DNA of 64,000 nucleotides from Lentisphaerota bacterium (lineage in GTDB: Bacteria > Verrucomicrobiota > Lentisphaeria > Victivallales > Victivallaceae): assembly GCA_015061815.1 (NCBI GenBank), contig SUVW01000011.1, forward strand, positions 20,568 to 84,567, in the 5' to 3' direction. The translations under genes and the position numbers were made by a program. Shown in pieces: positions 27,048 through 35,970 of the stretch. How positions within the stretch are numbered: the stretch's first letter is position 1; every line of letters starts with the position of its first letter. Under the pieces are notes generated by a model that worked only from the letters and a program-made list of their open reading frames with translations, ran no database searches and was not told the DNA's origin.

Positions 27048-27971
27048 ATGTTTCTCACCGGATTTGCCGATGAAGCCGGCGCAGATTTTGCGCTTCAATT
27101 GCAGGCGACAGCTGAACTGGGCTGGAAATTTATTGAAACCCGCAATATCAATGGCAAAACACTTGCCACATTGAGCGATGAGGAGTTCGAAAAAATTTCC
27201 GGGCAGCTGGACGATGCAGGTATCCGTATCAACTGCTTCGGCAGTGCCATCGCCAACTGGGGCAAAGACCCGCGCAAAGAAGAGGATTTTCAAGCTTCGC
27301 TGGATGAACTCAACGCCGCCTTGCCCAGAATGCAGAAACTCGGCATCAAGCTGGTACGCGGCATGAGTTTCGCCGCCCCGCTGAAAGGTGTATCACCGGA
27401 TGATCCGGAACTGGAAGCAATGATCTTCAAAAAAGTCCGGCGTCTGGTGGAAATATGCGCCGATAACGGCGTGGTATACGGACACGAAAACTGCATGAAT
27501 TACGGTGGTTTATCGTGGCAGCACACCTTGAAACTGCTGGAAAAAGTCGATCATGAAAACCTCAAACTCATCTATGATACCGGCAATCCGTGTTTCAATT
27601 ACCGCTGGATCGGCGAACCGCCCTATCCGCTGCAAAGTTCATGGGAATTTTACAGCAAGGTAAAAGAACACATCGTATATATCCATATAAAAGACGGTCT
27701 GGCTCTGCCGGGGGATGACTGTCAGGAACGCCCGAATTGCCACTTTACCCATGCCGGATTCGGCACCGGAGATGTGCGGGCGATCGTCACCGATCTGATT
27801 TCCGGCGGCTATGACGGCGGTTTTTCGATGGAACCGCACCTGTCTGTGGTGTTCCATGATAAGGATCAGGGGGAAACTGAAGCCGACATCCGTTACCGCA
27901 ATTATATTGAATACGGCCGGAGATTTGAGAACCTGCTGCGCGAATGTCAGGAGATGGCCACGCTCAATTGA
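27048..27971 (+). CDS. Sugar phosphate isomerase/epimerase (TIM barrel)
   Basis: A 307-residue xylose-isomerase-like protein: KFIETRNINGKTLATLSDEE, VYGHENCMNYGG, LKLIYDTGNPCFN, and IVYIHIKDGL. A C-terminal GYDGGFSMEPHL motif supplies the last metal-site residue. It resembles IolE/IolI-type enzymes in layout but cannot be assigned to one reaction. AGAGG precedes ATG. It is translated with the dehydrogenase 14 bases upstream; a dispersed repeat begins 11 bases after its stop. Confidence 0.87.
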   Translation: MFLTGFADEAGADFALQLQATAELGWKFIETRNINGKTLATLSDEEFEKISGQLDDAGIRINCFGSAIANWGKDPRKEEDFQASLDELNAALPRMQKLGIKLVRGMSFAAPLKGVSPDDPELEAMIFKKVRRLVEICADNGVVYGHENCMNYGGLSWQHTLKLLEKVDHENLKLIYDTGNPCFNYRWIGEPPYPLQSSWEFYSKVKEHIVYIHIKDGLALPGDDCQERPNCHFTHAGFGTGDVRAIVTDLISGGYDGGFSMEPHLSVVFHDKDQGETEADIRYRNYIEYGRRFENLLRECQEMATLN

Positions 27972-27982
27972 TACGGAAGTTT

Positions 27983-28240
27983 TTGTTATTGTCCCATTTG
28001 TTGTGATGCCATCATACCGTCGGTGTCGCCGCGTGGATAATCTCTTGTCAAAACGTCGGATACCGGTTCAGTCGAGCAGGTTTACTGCACCTTGTCCTCC
28101 GTAGCCCCGGCGAAGGAGGATCCTGCTCATCCGCCTTGTTTTGACTTCGACCTTATCTCACGCTGCATCCACCGATAGAATTTGACGGCGACCTTACCTC
28201 GCACTGCACCGCCGGGAAAAACGGTTTGATACGACCGGCG
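27983..28240 (+). repeat. Dispersed repeat R1, copy D
   Basis: The first about 190 bases match 55251-55445 (R1 copy C) with only a handful of changes, starting TTGTTATTGTCCCATTTG and passing through GAAGGAGGATCCTGCTCATC. The right half with TTGACAAATC is missing or rearranged: the block ACCTTACCTCGCACTGCA appears as a second partial copy at 28191-28208. It sits between the epimerase stop and the alpha-operon promoter. Confidence 0.75.
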
Positions 28241-28567
28241 GATGCAGAATAAAATCAAAACAGTGATAAAATTTTGATTTTTTTATTCTGGCGGCTTGAA
28301 AAAGCTGTTTAAAGAGTGTACTTTAAAGTAAATACCGGAAGTGTATCGCGGATTTTGAACGGCATATTCCACCGCACGTTCATAATTTGACTGCTCCCGG
28401 AGACGATGACAAGCTTAGTTTGTGCGGCGTCACCTCTTGCCCGTCCGATCGCGGAGGGGAAGGATGGTTACGCACCTTTTTCGTGTCTTTAAACGGCCGG
28501 AAAGGTAAACAAAAGCTGCTGAAAGTTGAGACTTTTAACAAGCTTAAAGCAAATAGGAGAAAAGAAA
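28241..28567 (+). promoter_or_regulatory. Promoter and leader of the alpha operon
   Basis: A long imperfect inverted repeat (CAGAATAAAATCAAAA with TTTTGATTTTTTTATTCTG, about 28244-28290) is followed by TTGAAA (28296-28301), 17 bases, TACTTT (28319-28324). The roughly 230-base leader from there to rpmJ has possible stem-loops (for example GCGGAGGGG with CCCGTCCGATCGC) and could carry ribosomal-protein autoregulation, but I cannot assign a known class. Confidence 0.5.
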
Positions 28568-28684
28568 ATGAAAGTCAGAGCGTCGGTGAAACGCAGATGT
28601 GAATTCTGCCAGATCATCAAACGTAACGGCAAGATCCGGGTCATCTGCTCCCGCGATGCACGCCACAAACAGTGCCAGGGCTGA
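28568..28684 (+). CDS. rpmJ: 50S ribosomal protein L36, zinc type
   Basis: A 38-residue L36: [20 protein letters not shown], then [15 protein letters not shown]11, C14, C27 and H33 give the zinc ribbon. AGGAG lies 8 bases before ATG. It is the first gene of the alpha operon here; the usual secY/adk/map/infA neighbours are not upstream. Confidence 0.96.
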   Translation: MKVRASVKRRCEFCQIIKRNGKIRVICSRDARHKQCQG

Positions 28685-28742
28685 ACCTGGTGAGAAAGAA
28701 TGTAATTCATTCATAAAAGGTTAACTATAAAGGATTAAAATC

Positions 28743-29141
28743 ATGCCCCGTATCATTGGTGTGGACATCCCCGGAAACAAGCGCATCGAATATTCTCTGC
28801 GCTACCTCTATGGCATCGGCCCGGCCAAGGCGTTGGAGATCATCGCCAAAGTCGGTATCGACCGTGACCTCATGGCGAAAGACCTGACCCAGGATCAGAT
28901 CGCCGCAATTACCAAAATGCTTCAGGATGATCTCCTCGTTGAGGGTGATCTCCGTCGTGCCGTTGCCGCCGACATCCGCCGTTTGCAGCAGATCAACTGC
29001 TATCGCGGTATCCGGCATCGCCGCAACCTGCCCTGTCACGGCCAGCGGACCAAAACCAACGCCCGTACCCGTAAAGGCAAGAAAGTTACCATCGGCGCAA
29101 TCCGCGACAAAACACAGCGTCGTCTCGCCGCCAAAGGCTGA
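28743..29141 (+). CDS. rpsM: 30S ribosomal protein S13
   Basis: A 132-residue S13: MPRIIGVDIPGNKRIEYSLR, RYLYGIGPAKALEI, and the basic C-terminal RGIRHRRNLPCHGQRTKTNA. AAAGGA lies upstream. Order rpmJ-rpsM-rpsK is standard. Confidence 0.97.
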   Translation: MPRIIGVDIPGNKRIEYSLRYLYGIGPAKALEIIAKVGIDRDLMAKDLTQDQIAAITKMLQDDLLVEGDLRRAVAADIRRLQQINCYRGIRHRRNLPCHGQRTKTNARTRKGKKVTIGAIRDKTQRRLAAKG

Positions 29142-29200
29142 TAAAGCAGCCTGATTCAAGCATCAAGTATTAACAATTTCAATTTGGAAAGTATAGAAAA

Positions 29201-29638
29201 ATGGCTGAAGAAGTGAAAGTTGCGGAAGTCACCGCGCAGGAGGCGGAAACCACCGCCCCCGTCCAGAGACAGCGCAGCAAAAGCGGTCGCTATATTCCCA
29301 GCGGTATCGCCTATGTCCTGGCGACATTCAATAACACCAAAGTCACCTTTACCGATCTGCATGGCAATGTCATCAGCTGGTCCACCGGCGGCAAAAACGG
29401 TTTCAAAGGCTCACGCAAGAGCACCGCTTACGCTGCCCAGGTAATCGCCGGCGATGCCGCCAAAAAAGCTATGCTCCTCGGGATGAAAGAAGTCGAAGTC
29501 CGCATTAAAGGACCCGGTGCCGGTCGTGAATCCGCCGTTCGCGGTATCGCCGCTGCCGGTATGGAGATCAGCGTGATCAAAGATATCACTCCGGTTCCCC
29601 ACAACGGCTGCCGTCCCCCGAAACGCCGCCGCGTCTGA
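29201..29638 (+). CDS. rpsK: 30S ribosomal protein S11
   Basis: A 145-residue S11: [40 protein letters not shown], and the end [18 protein letters not shown]. An N-terminal extension of about 25 acidic/Gln-rich residues precedes the normal domain. The rpsD gene that usually follows is missing here; rpoA comes next after 109 bases. Confidence 0.97.
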   Translation: MAEEVKVAEVTAQEAETTAPVQRQRSKSGRYIPSGIAYVLATFNNTKVTFTDLHGNVISWSTGGKNGFKGSRKSTAYAAQVIAGDAAKKAMLLGMKEVEVRIKGPGAGRESAVRGIAAAGMEISVIKDITPVPHNGCRPPKRRRV

Positions 29639-29747
29639 TGATGGAAAAAGTGCGTTCCGGAGGGTTTCCGGAACTCACTCAGGCAGATGCTGCAAGTTTA
29701 GTTGAATAAGTGTCCGTTGCGGCACACAATTTTTGGAGGATAGAGTT

Positions 29748-30764
29748 ATGAGTTCATCAATCGGTTTTCCGATGCCCAAGTCGCTCATCGTTGACGAAAC
29801 GACAGAGACCCCGACTTACGCAAAGTTTACCGCCCAGCCGCTTCAGCGCGGTTTCGGACATACCCTGGGCAACTCTTTGCGCCGGGTGCTGCTGTCATCG
29901 CTTGACGGTGCGGCCATCTCATCTGTGCGGATCGATAATGCAAAACATGAATTCGATTCTCTCGACAATGTCGTTGAGGATATCACCGAGATCGTACTCA
30001 ATTTGAAGTGCGTCAAACTCAATATCCATGCTGAAGGTCCCAAAACTCTTGAGATCGTCAAAGATAAAGCCGGTGAAATCACCGCTGCTGACATCGTTTG
30101 CGACAGCACTGTTGAAGTGCTTAATCCGGAGCAATTGATCTGCACTTTGGATAAAGATAAAAAATTCCACGCCGTTATCGAAGTGGTCAATGGTCGCGGA
30201 TACCTCCCCGCCGAGGAGAATAATGCTCCCCGGACCATCGGGACGATCCCGGTCGATTGTCTTTTCAGCCCCGTCACCCGTGTCAACTATCAGGTCGGTG
30301 CGGCCCGTGTCGGCGAAGAGACCGAAATGGACAGTCTTGAACTGGAAATCTGGACCGATGGCAGAATTTCTCCGCGCAATGCGCTGGAAGAAGCTGCCCG
30401 GATCCTGCGTGATCATCTGCAGCCGTTCATGGGTTCGCAGGTTCAGGAAAAGAATGTCATCCTGACCGAGGAAGAAGAAAGACAATTCAAGATGCTCTCA
30501 CAGGATGTCGAAGTCCTCGACCTCTCTGTCCGGGCAATGAACTGCCTGAACAGCGCAAATATCAAGCTGGTGTTTGAGCTGTGCAATAAGACTGAAAGCC
30601 GGATGCTTAAATATCGCAACTTCGGCAAAAAGTCACTGGATGAAATCAAAGAAAAAATTGAAAAGCACGGTCTGGAGCTGGGAATGACTCTCAGCGACCG
30701 GCTGCTGGCCGCCCTCGAAGCGGAAGCTGCCAAAGTGAGATCCGATGCGGAGGAGAGTAATTAA
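29748..30764 (+). CDS. rpoA: RNA polymerase alpha subunit
   Basis: A 338-residue alpha subunit. The N-terminal assembly domain carries RGFGHTLGNSLRRVLLSSLD. The C-terminal domain carries LDLSVRAMNCLNSANIKLVF, then RNFGKKSLDEIKEKIEKHGL. ATG 29748 has GGAGG 8 bases before; an in-frame TTG five codons earlier overlaps that site and is rejected. Confidence 0.97.
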   Translation: MSSSIGFPMPKSLIVDETTETPTYAKFTAQPLQRGFGHTLGNSLRRVLLSSLDGAAISSVRIDNAKHEFDSLDNVVEDITEIVLNLKCVKLNIHAEGPKTLEIVKDKAGEITAADIVCDSTVEVLNPEQLICTLDKDKKFHAVIEVVNGRGYLPAEENNAPRTIGTIPVDCLFSPVTRVNYQVGAARVGEETEMDSLELEIWTDGRISPRNALEEAARILRDHLQPFMGSQVQEKNVILTEEEERQFKMLSQDVEVLDLSVRAMNCLNSANIKLVFELCNKTESRMLKYRNFGKKSLDEIKEKIEKHGLELGMTLSDRLLAALEAEAAKVRSDAEESN

Positions 30765-30766
30765 TC

Positions 30767-31132
30767 ATGCGTCATAAAGTCGCCACTTTCAAAATCGGTC
30801 GCTCCGGCGCACACCGCCGGGCGATGCTCGCCAATATGGCGAACAGCCTGTTCATCAATGGTCAGATCGAAACCACCATCGTCAAGGCCAAAGAACTGCG
30901 CCGTTTTGCTGAAAAACTGATCACCACCGGTAAAAAAGGTGACATCCACAGCCGCCGTCTGGCTTTTGCCAAACTTCGCAGCCGTGATGCGGTCAAAAAT
31001 CTTTTTGACGTGGTTGCCCCGGCCTATGCCGAGCGCAACGGCGGTTATACCCAGATTTTCAAATTGGGCTTCCGTCGCGGGGATGCTGCCGAAATGTGCT
31101 TGATCAAACTCGTTCAGAACGAGACAAAGTAA
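30767..31132 (+). CDS. rplQ: 50S ribosomal protein L17
   Basis: A 121-residue L17: RHKVATFKIGRSGAHRRAML, ANMANSLFINGQIETTIVKA, KELRRFAEKLITTGKKGDIH, and NGGYTQIFKLGFRRGDAAEM. It starts two bases after the rpoA stop and ends the alpha operon. Confidence 0.97.
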   Translation: MRHKVATFKIGRSGAHRRAMLANMANSLFINGQIETTIVKAKELRRFAEKLITTGKKGDIHSRRLAFAKLRSRDAVKNLFDVVAPAYAERNGGYTQIFKLGFRRGDAAEMCLIKLVQNETK

Positions 31133-31142
31133 GTTCCGGGCA

Positions 31143-31210
31143 GAGGTGATTCAAAAGGGGAACCGAAAAATCAACTGCAATGAGTTTCAGGAACTTTTGA
31201 AATTACCGCG
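31143..31210 (+). repeat. Short inverted-repeat element R2, copy a (degenerate)
   Basis: GAGGTGATTCAAAAGG at the left and ACTTTTGAAATTACC at the right, with GAAAAATCAACTGCAATGAG between, resembles a shortened R2 element of the type seen in full at 31474-31638. Confidence 0.45.
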
Positions 31211-31220
31211 TCAACAATAC

Positions 31221-31256
31221 AAGCTGATCTGCTTTATGGTGGATCAGCTTTTTTAT
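31221..31256 (+). terminator. Terminator of the alpha operon
   Basis: AAGCTGATC (31221-31229) pairs perfectly with GATCAGCTT (31242-31250), followed by TTTTATT. Repeat R1 copy B begins right after it. Confidence 0.85.
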
Positions 31257-31380
31257 TAACAATGTCCCAAATTTTGTAAAACTTGCATTCAAAATCCGTT
31301 GCGATTGCGATAATCGCAAACATTATGATTTGTCGACTGCGCAATAACGTTTTTACTCCAACCGGCTTGTCACGATGTAG
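31257..31380 (-). repeat. Dispersed repeat R1, copy B
   Basis: Read on the minus strand: CCGGTTGGAGTAAAAACGTTATTGCGC in part, then GACAAATCATAATGTTTGCG, ATTATCGCAATCGCAACGG and the end TTTGGGACATTGTT. It lacks the -10 part of the internal promoter. Confidence 0.7.
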
Positions 31381-31419
31381 TAAAAAGGAGACGGAAGGGA
31401 GATTTACTGGAGAATTTCC

Positions 31420-31465
31420 GTGATGCGAAGTTTCAAGAATTTTTGATGAGTTTTGAAATTGCCTC
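31420..31465 (+). repeat. R2, copy b (right end only)
   Basis: GATGCGAAGTTTCAAGAATT followed by TTTGAAATTGCCTC matches the right terminal part of R2. It directly precedes the full copy c, so the locus has attracted several elements. Confidence 0.5.
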
Positions 31466-31473
31466 GATATAAC

Positions 31474-31638
31474 GAGGTAATTGCAAAAGTAATTCGAAAA
31501 TAATTTGAAAAATCAGCATCGATGAAATTGATGCGGTAGTTTGAGCGTGGCTATTGAATAAATAACCACCGAAAACGCTCCGCAACAAGATCGCGATGCG
31601 GAATTTCAAAAATTTTTGAGGACTTTTGAAATTGCCTC
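31474..31638 (+). repeat. R2, copy c (complete, 165 bp)
   Basis: Ends GAGGTAATTGCAAAAGTAAT and GACTTTTGAAATTGCCTC are imperfect terminal inverted repeats. The copy at 63833-63997, in the opposite orientation, differs at only one base in my reading. ATAAC occurs immediately on both sides, consistent with a 5-bp target duplication. It has no coding capacity, so it is MITE-like. Confidence 0.8.
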
Positions 31639-31667
31639 ATAACAACAATTAATAAAGGATTTCCGCC

Positions 31668-33089
31668 ATGAGTGAAATAAGTTCTCTTGCCCCGCAAAAT
31701 GTCTGGCAAATTTTTGATTTGATCTGTTCGATCCCCCACATATCCGGGCATGAAACACGATTAGCGGAAAAACTGACCGCGCTTGCCCGGGAGGCCGGAT
31801 TATCTGTACTCCGGGATGACACCGGCAATTTGATCATTGAAAAACCGGCGGCAGCTGGTTGGGAAAATGCTCCCCGGATAATACTGCAGGCGCACATGGA
31901 TATGGTTCCTGCCAGCGACAGAGATTTTGATTTTCTCAATACACCGATCTCTCCGGTGATTGACGGAGATTATGTCCGTGCCTGCGGTACAACCCTGGGA
32001 TCGGATGATGGCATCGGCGTGGCGTTGGCACTGTCGGTGATCCTGGACCGGGAATTTCACTGCGGGGCTTTGACGGTGATCCTCACTGTCGATGAAGAGG
32101 TCGGTCTTGGCGGCGCACGGGGAATTTCTCCGGAACACCTTAAAGGCAGATATCTTATAAATCTTGACGGCAGTGATGATGGATTTTGTATCGGCTGTGC
32201 CGGCGGCTGCCGTCAGAGTTTCACCTTCCGGAGTACGTTTTCGCAAACATTTTCCGGTATTCCGGTGCAGATCACGCTATCCGGTCTGCCGGGTGGTCAT
32301 TCCGGATTATGCATTCACGAAAACCGGGGTAATGCCTTGAAATTCATGGCTGAATTCGTCGATCAGCAGCCGGAATTGCAGCTTTTTTCTTTCGATGGCG
32401 GCAAAGCTGACAACGCCATTCCGGATTCAGCGCAGGTCAAGGGGGTATATAACGGAACAGTTGCTGACCTGCAAAAATCAGCCGATGCTTTCTGTCTGAT
32501 TTTGAAAAATGAATTGCCGCCGGCGGTAACTCCGGAAATAAAAGTTGAATTGACTGCAGCTCCGCAAGTGATTTGGGACAAAACTTTCCGGCAAAATCTG
32601 CTCAATGCGTTGATACTGGTTCCCAATGGGGCACTGGACTTCGATGATGAATTGCAGATCGTCAAAACCAGCAGCAATCTTGCGGCTATTGAAACCACCC
32701 CGGAAAAGGTGATCATCAAAACCAGTCAGCGCAGTCTGTCCGATGAGTGCCGGGATAATATTTCCGCTGCGGTCAAAACCCATTTTGAGTTGTTCCATGC
32801 CGCCGGTGAAACCGGGAATGTTTATCCGGCAACAACTCCGGCAACAGATTCAACTTTATTGAAAACAGCTATTGCCTGCGCCCGGGAATTGAACCGTCCC
32901 GACCGGGCCTATGCCATCCATGCCGGTCTGGAATCCGGTTGGTTTTCTGCAAAAAATCCGGATCTGGAAATCATTTCCTGCGGCCCGGAACACTACGATT
33001 TTCACACTCCGTATGAGAAATTGAATATCGCTTCAGTAGGAAAAGCTGATCACTTTTTGCGGACGATCATCTGCAAACTCGGCCGGTAA
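31668..33089 (+). CDS. pepD: Cytosol non-specific dipeptidase (aminoacyl-histidine dipeptidase)
   Basis: A 473-residue M20-family PepD. The N-terminus reads LAPQNVWQIFDLICSIPHIS, HETRLAEKLTALAREAGL. Zinc ligands appear in LQAHMDMVPASD, TTLGSDDGIGVALAL and TVDEEVGLGGARGI, then LPGGHSGLCIHENRGNA in the lid and a C-terminal ISCGPEHYDFHTPYEKLNIA. It cleaves many dipeptides in the cytoplasm. ATG 31668 is the first good start. R2 copy c ends 29 bases upstream. Confidence 0.94.
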   Translation: MSEISSLAPQNVWQIFDLICSIPHISGHETRLAEKLTALAREAGLSVLRDDTGNLIIEKPAAAGWENAPRIILQAHMDMVPASDRDFDFLNTPISPVIDGDYVRACGTTLGSDDGIGVALALSVILDREFHCGALTVILTVDEEVGLGGARGISPEHLKGRYLINLDGSDDGFCIGCAGGCRQSFTFRSTFSQTFSGIPVQITLSGLPGGHSGLCIHENRGNALKFMAEFVDQQPELQLFSFDGGKADNAIPDSAQVKGVYNGTVADLQKSADAFCLILKNELPPAVTPEIKVELTAAPQVIWDKTFRQNLLNALILVPNGALDFDDELQIVKTSSNLAAIETTPEKVIIKTSQRSLSDECRDNISAAVKTHFELFHAAGETGNVYPATTPATDSTLLKTAIACARELNRPDRAYAIHAGLESGWFSAKNPDLEIISCGPEHYDFHTPYEKLNIASVGKADHFLRTIICKLGR

Positions 33090-33090
33090 A

Positions 33091-33888
33091 TCACTGCCGG
33101 ACAAGTTCATTTTTCAATGAAATTACCGCTTCAATTGTCGCCGGAGTCAATCTGCTCCACTTATTCCGGTCCAGAAATATCCGGCGGCAGTTGTACAGAT
33201 GACGGAAACTTGCCTTTTTAAGCAGCTCTTCTGCCGCTGCGGGCGAAACCCCGATAAAAATCAGCACGTCCACTTCAGCGGTGCATAAAAATTCCGGATC
33301 CATAATAAAATATTTTTCCCCGGCTCCGGCGGCAATATTTTTGATCCCGGCCAGTTCCAATGCCGATGAAATAAAGGTTTTGCCACCGCAGCTTATCAAC
33401 GGCGAAACTCCTAAAATCACCACCGCCGGATATAGTTGTGACGGGCAAGTGCGCTTCAAACAAGCTACCTTATCCGCCAGTTCTGCCGCACGCAAATCCG
33501 CATCAGGCAAAGCCAGCACTTTTCCGATCTGCCGCACATTACGCGGCAGATCATCAATGCTCCGGTTTTCCAGCAACTTGACTTTCACCCGGCACCGCTG
33601 CAAAAGCTGCCAGTTGGCCCCGGGGTGGGCGACATCACTTATCACCATTGTCGCCCGGTTGCGCAACACTGCTTCGGGAAATGGTTTACCTAAATCACCG
33701 GCCACCGGCAAACAAGCTGTTTCCGGTAAATCACACGCGCTGCTCCGGCCGCACAACTGCGCTCTGCCTCCGGCAAAAATGACCAATTCCGTCACCGCCG
33801 GAGAGAGAGAAACAACTCTTTCACCATAAAGCGGAAAAACTCCGGCAAAGATCGCCAGAATCACCCAATATTTTTTAATCAAGTTCAT
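33091..33888 (-). CDS. BtuF-like periplasmic binding protein
   Basis: A 265-residue helical-backbone metal/cobalamin-type binding protein. It has an N-terminal signal ([20 protein letters not shown]) followed by the class III motif [17 protein letters not shown] and [20 protein letters not shown] 33888 has GGAG upstream and overlaps the end of the pseudopilin gene by 14 bases; a longer frame begins inside that gene. Because the pair lies behind a cobalamin-type riboswitch, a role in B12 or corrinoid capture is likely (inference). No BtuC or BtuD gene is adjacent. Confidence 0.82.
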   Translation of the reverse strand: MNLIKKYWVILAIFAGVFPLYGERVVSLSPAVTELVIFAGGRAQLCGRSSACDLPETACLPVAGDLGKPFPEAVLRNRATMVISDVAHPGANWQLLQRCRVKVKLLENRSIDDLPRNVRQIGKVLALPDADLRAAELADKVACLKRTCPSQLYPAVVILGVSPLISCGGKTFISSALELAGIKNIAAGAGEKYFIMDPEFLCTAEVDVLIFIGVSPAAAEELLKKASFRHLYNCRRIFLDRNKWSRLTPATIEAVISLKNELVRQ

Positions 33889-34666
33889 TCTTTCTGCTCC
33901 GGTTGACCCAGAAATATTCCATAACCTCTTCGACCTCTGTTCCACCAAACCAGCCGCGATTGGTTTTTCCACTGTCTCCATTGACTAAAGTCAGCGGACC
34001 ATCGGCCGTCGCATGACCATCGGCCCAGGACACATTGACCAGCCCATTGTGCCGGAAGTGGATCGCCGGATCAGGAAACCAGTCAAATCCGCCGGATATC
34101 CATTTCCCGGTTGGCGGTTCAATATTGATATTTTCCACAAACTTGCCGCCGCTGCCGATCAATGCATTATCCGTAAACATTATCGTCCGGGAAGGCCGGT
34201 CGAATTGGGAGAGCTTGGCCGGGTGATTCTGCCCTGACCAATCCAACTTATTCCACCCGCCGATGCAGGAGGAGTATCCATACCCCCCCGTACCGTTATT
34301 GCCGTCGTCAGAATCTTTACTCGCCATGATCGTTGGGCAGCTGCGGACTTTTTCATCGTTGCCCATATAAGGATTCAAACCGCCCTCTCCGGTAACATCA
34401 CCGTGACTGCCGGTAAATTTGCCGCACCAATAGATTTTCCTCCCCCAATCAGCATCAAAAATAAAATAGTCGGCATTGCTTTCCGCATAAAGCAGATTTG
34501 CCACCCCCAGCTGCCGGATATTGCTCAAACATGAAGTACTCCGCCCGCGTTCACGGGCCTGATTCAAAGCCGGAAGCAGAATTGCCGCCAATATGGCGAT
34601 GATGGCGATCACGACCAGAAGTTCAATGAGTGTGAACTTCCCCTTAAAAAGTGTACAGTTGTGCAT
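33875..34666 (-). CDS. Type II-secretion-like pseudopilin (DUF1559-type)
   Basis: A 263-residue protein with a short leader and the prepilin motif [20 protein letters not shown] followed by [14 protein letters not shown]. The Glu after the Leu-Ile marks the methylated pseudopilin N-terminus. A C-terminal VSWADGHA is the H-x9-DG-type motif seen in large paralogous families in Lentisphaerota and Planctomycetota. It is unusual in being placed directly behind a cobalamin-type riboswitch and overlapping a BtuF-like gene by 14 bases. AAAGGA lies 8 bases before ATG 34666. Confidence 0.9.
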   Translation of the reverse strand: MHNCTLFKGKFTLIELLVVIAIIAILAAILLPALNQARERGRSTSCLSNIRQLGVANLLYAESNADYFIFDADWGRKIYWCGKFTGSHGDVTGEGGLNPYMGNDEKVRSCPTIMASKDSDDGNNGTGGYGYSSCIGGWNKLDWSGQNHPAKLSQFDRPSRTIMFTDNALIGSGGKFVENINIEPPTGKWISGGFDWFPDPAIHFRHNGLVNVSWADGHATADGPLTLVNGDSGKTNRGWFGGTEVEEVMEYFWVNRSRKNELD

Positions 34667-34687
34667 TGGTTTAATCCTTTCATGTTA

Positions 34688-34786
34688 CGCGCACTTTGTA
34701 CCGCAGCGAGGAATCTGGCTCTGCCCGTAGGCATCACAGTTGCGCGACAGCTCCCGATTCTCACGGGATTCACTCGTTTATCTGCG
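34688..34786 (-). promoter_or_regulatory. Cobalamin-type riboswitch (compact)
   Basis: On the minus strand the B12-box text GAATCGGGAGCTGTCGCGCA then ACTGTGATGCC is clear (about 34733-34760), and it closely follows the pattern of cobalamin riboswitches. GCCAGATTCCTCGCTGCGG follows. CGCAG (34782-34786) and CTGCG (34702-34706) can close the core, giving a small aptamer of about 85 bases. GTGCGCG (34688-34694) can pair with CGCGCA in the B12-box loop (34740-34746), a kissing contact placed just before the AAAGGA ribosome site, so translational control is likely. Class is provisional. Confidence 0.85.
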
Positions 34787-34799
34787 AAGATTATCTTAT

Positions 34800-34828
34800 A
34801 ATATAACACCAAAAAACGTTTTTTGCAA
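34800..34828 (-). promoter_or_regulatory. Promoter of the riboswitch-pseudopilin-BtuF transcript
   Basis: On the minus strand TTGCAA (34823-34828), 17 bases, TATATT (34800-34805). The expected start about 8 bases on would place the riboswitch core right at the 5-prime end. Confidence 0.7.
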
Positions 34829-34898
34829 TTTGCCGCACTTGAAAAAACTCTATTACGATGACATATTAAACAACGAACTTTTTTCAGGAGATTTTACT

Positions 34899-35966
34899 AT
34901 GTTCAACAAGACCAGTATGAAGTTTCTGGAACAGCTCATGCGTTCCGCCAGCCCCACCGGATACGAATCCGAAGCGGCAGTGATTTTCCGGGATTATCTG
35001 AAAGATTGCTGCGAAGTAAAGTGCGATGTCATGGGTAATACCATCGCGGCCCTCAATACCGCCGCACCGGTGCGGGTGATGCTCGCCGGACACTATGACG
35101 AAATCGGATTTCAAATCGTCTATATTTCTGAAGAAGGCCTGCTCTACTTCCGGGCCAACGGAGGGATCGATAAGCTCAATGTTCCTTCAAGTGAAGTGGA
35201 TATCCTTACTGCCAAAGGCAGAATTCCCGGAGTCATCGGCAAAAAACCCATCCATCTGCTCACTCCGGCAGAACGGGAAAAAGCTCTCGACCTCAAAGAT
35301 ATGTGGATAGATATCGGTGCAGAAAACCGCAAAGAAGCGGAAAAACTCGTTTCTGTCGGTGATCCGGTGGTCATGCGGGAAAATTTCCGGATGTTGAACA
35401 AACACCGGTTTATTTCCAAAGGCACTGATGATAAAATCGGTGCATTCATTGTCGCAGAAACAATGCGCCGTCTGGCAAAAAGAAAACTCAATGTCGCTGT
35501 TTACGGTGTCGGAACCGTACAGGAGGAGGTCGGTTTGCGCGGTGCAACCGCCGGAAGTTTTGCCATTGATCCGCATATCGGCTTCGGGATCGATGTCGGT
35601 TTTGCCACTGACCTGCCGGATATCCCCAAAAAACAGTACGGTGATATCTCTCTTGGGAAAGGCCCGGCCTTGAGCCACAGCTGTGACAACAATATCGTAC
35701 TGGGAAAAATCATCCGCAAGGTTGCCGGAGAACACAAGATCCCTTATCAGGAATCTGTCGCGCACCGGGCCACCGGCGGCACCGATACCGCTGCCATCCA
35801 GTTGTCACGGGGCGGAACAGCAACGGCTCTTTTCAGCATTCCCAACCGTTACATGCACAGTCAGGTGGAAATGTGCGACCTGCGAGATGCGGAAAGTGCC
35901 ATAGCATTGCTCACTGAAACGATTGCATCATTCAGCGGCAAAGAGTCCTTTATTCCGGTAGAGTAA
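34899..35966 (+). CDS. M42-family aminopeptidase (FrvX/glutamyl aminopeptidase type)
   Basis: A 355-residue M42 metallopeptidase. The N-terminus SMKFLEQLMRSASPTGYESE is followed by LAGHYDEIGFQIVYISEEG, a PDZ-like insert, KGTDDKIGAFIVAETM, GTVQEEVGLRGATAGSF and THRATGGTDTAAIQ-type text (VAHRATGGTDTAAIQLSRGG), all metal-site motifs of the family. It is a cytoplasmic dodecameric-type aminopeptidase in known members. ATG 34899 has CAGGAG before it; longer frames run into the riboswitch region of the other strand. Confidence 0.92.
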   Translation: MFNKTSMKFLEQLMRSASPTGYESEAAVIFRDYLKDCCEVKCDVMGNTIAALNTAAPVRVMLAGHYDEIGFQIVYISEEGLLYFRANGGIDKLNVPSSEVDILTAKGRIPGVIGKKPIHLLTPAEREKALDLKDMWIDIGAENRKEAEKLVSVGDPVVMRENFRMLNKHRFISKGTDDKIGAFIVAETMRRLAKRKLNVAVYGVGTVQEEVGLRGATAGSFAIDPHIGFGIDVGFATDLPDIPKKQYGDISLGKGPALSHSCDNNIVLGKIIRKVAGEHKIPYQESVAHRATGGTDTAAIQLSRGGTATALFSIPNRYMHSQVEMCDLRDAESAIALLTETIASFSGKESFIPVE

Positions 35967-35970
35967 AATC

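Noticed and set aside
29733..29747. TTG start for rpoA five codons upstream
   Set aside because: It overlaps the GGAGG ribosome site of ATG 29748.
31143..31640. CRISPR array
   Set aside because: The repeats are whole or broken inverted-repeat elements of unequal spacing, with no uniform repeat-spacer pattern and no cas genes.
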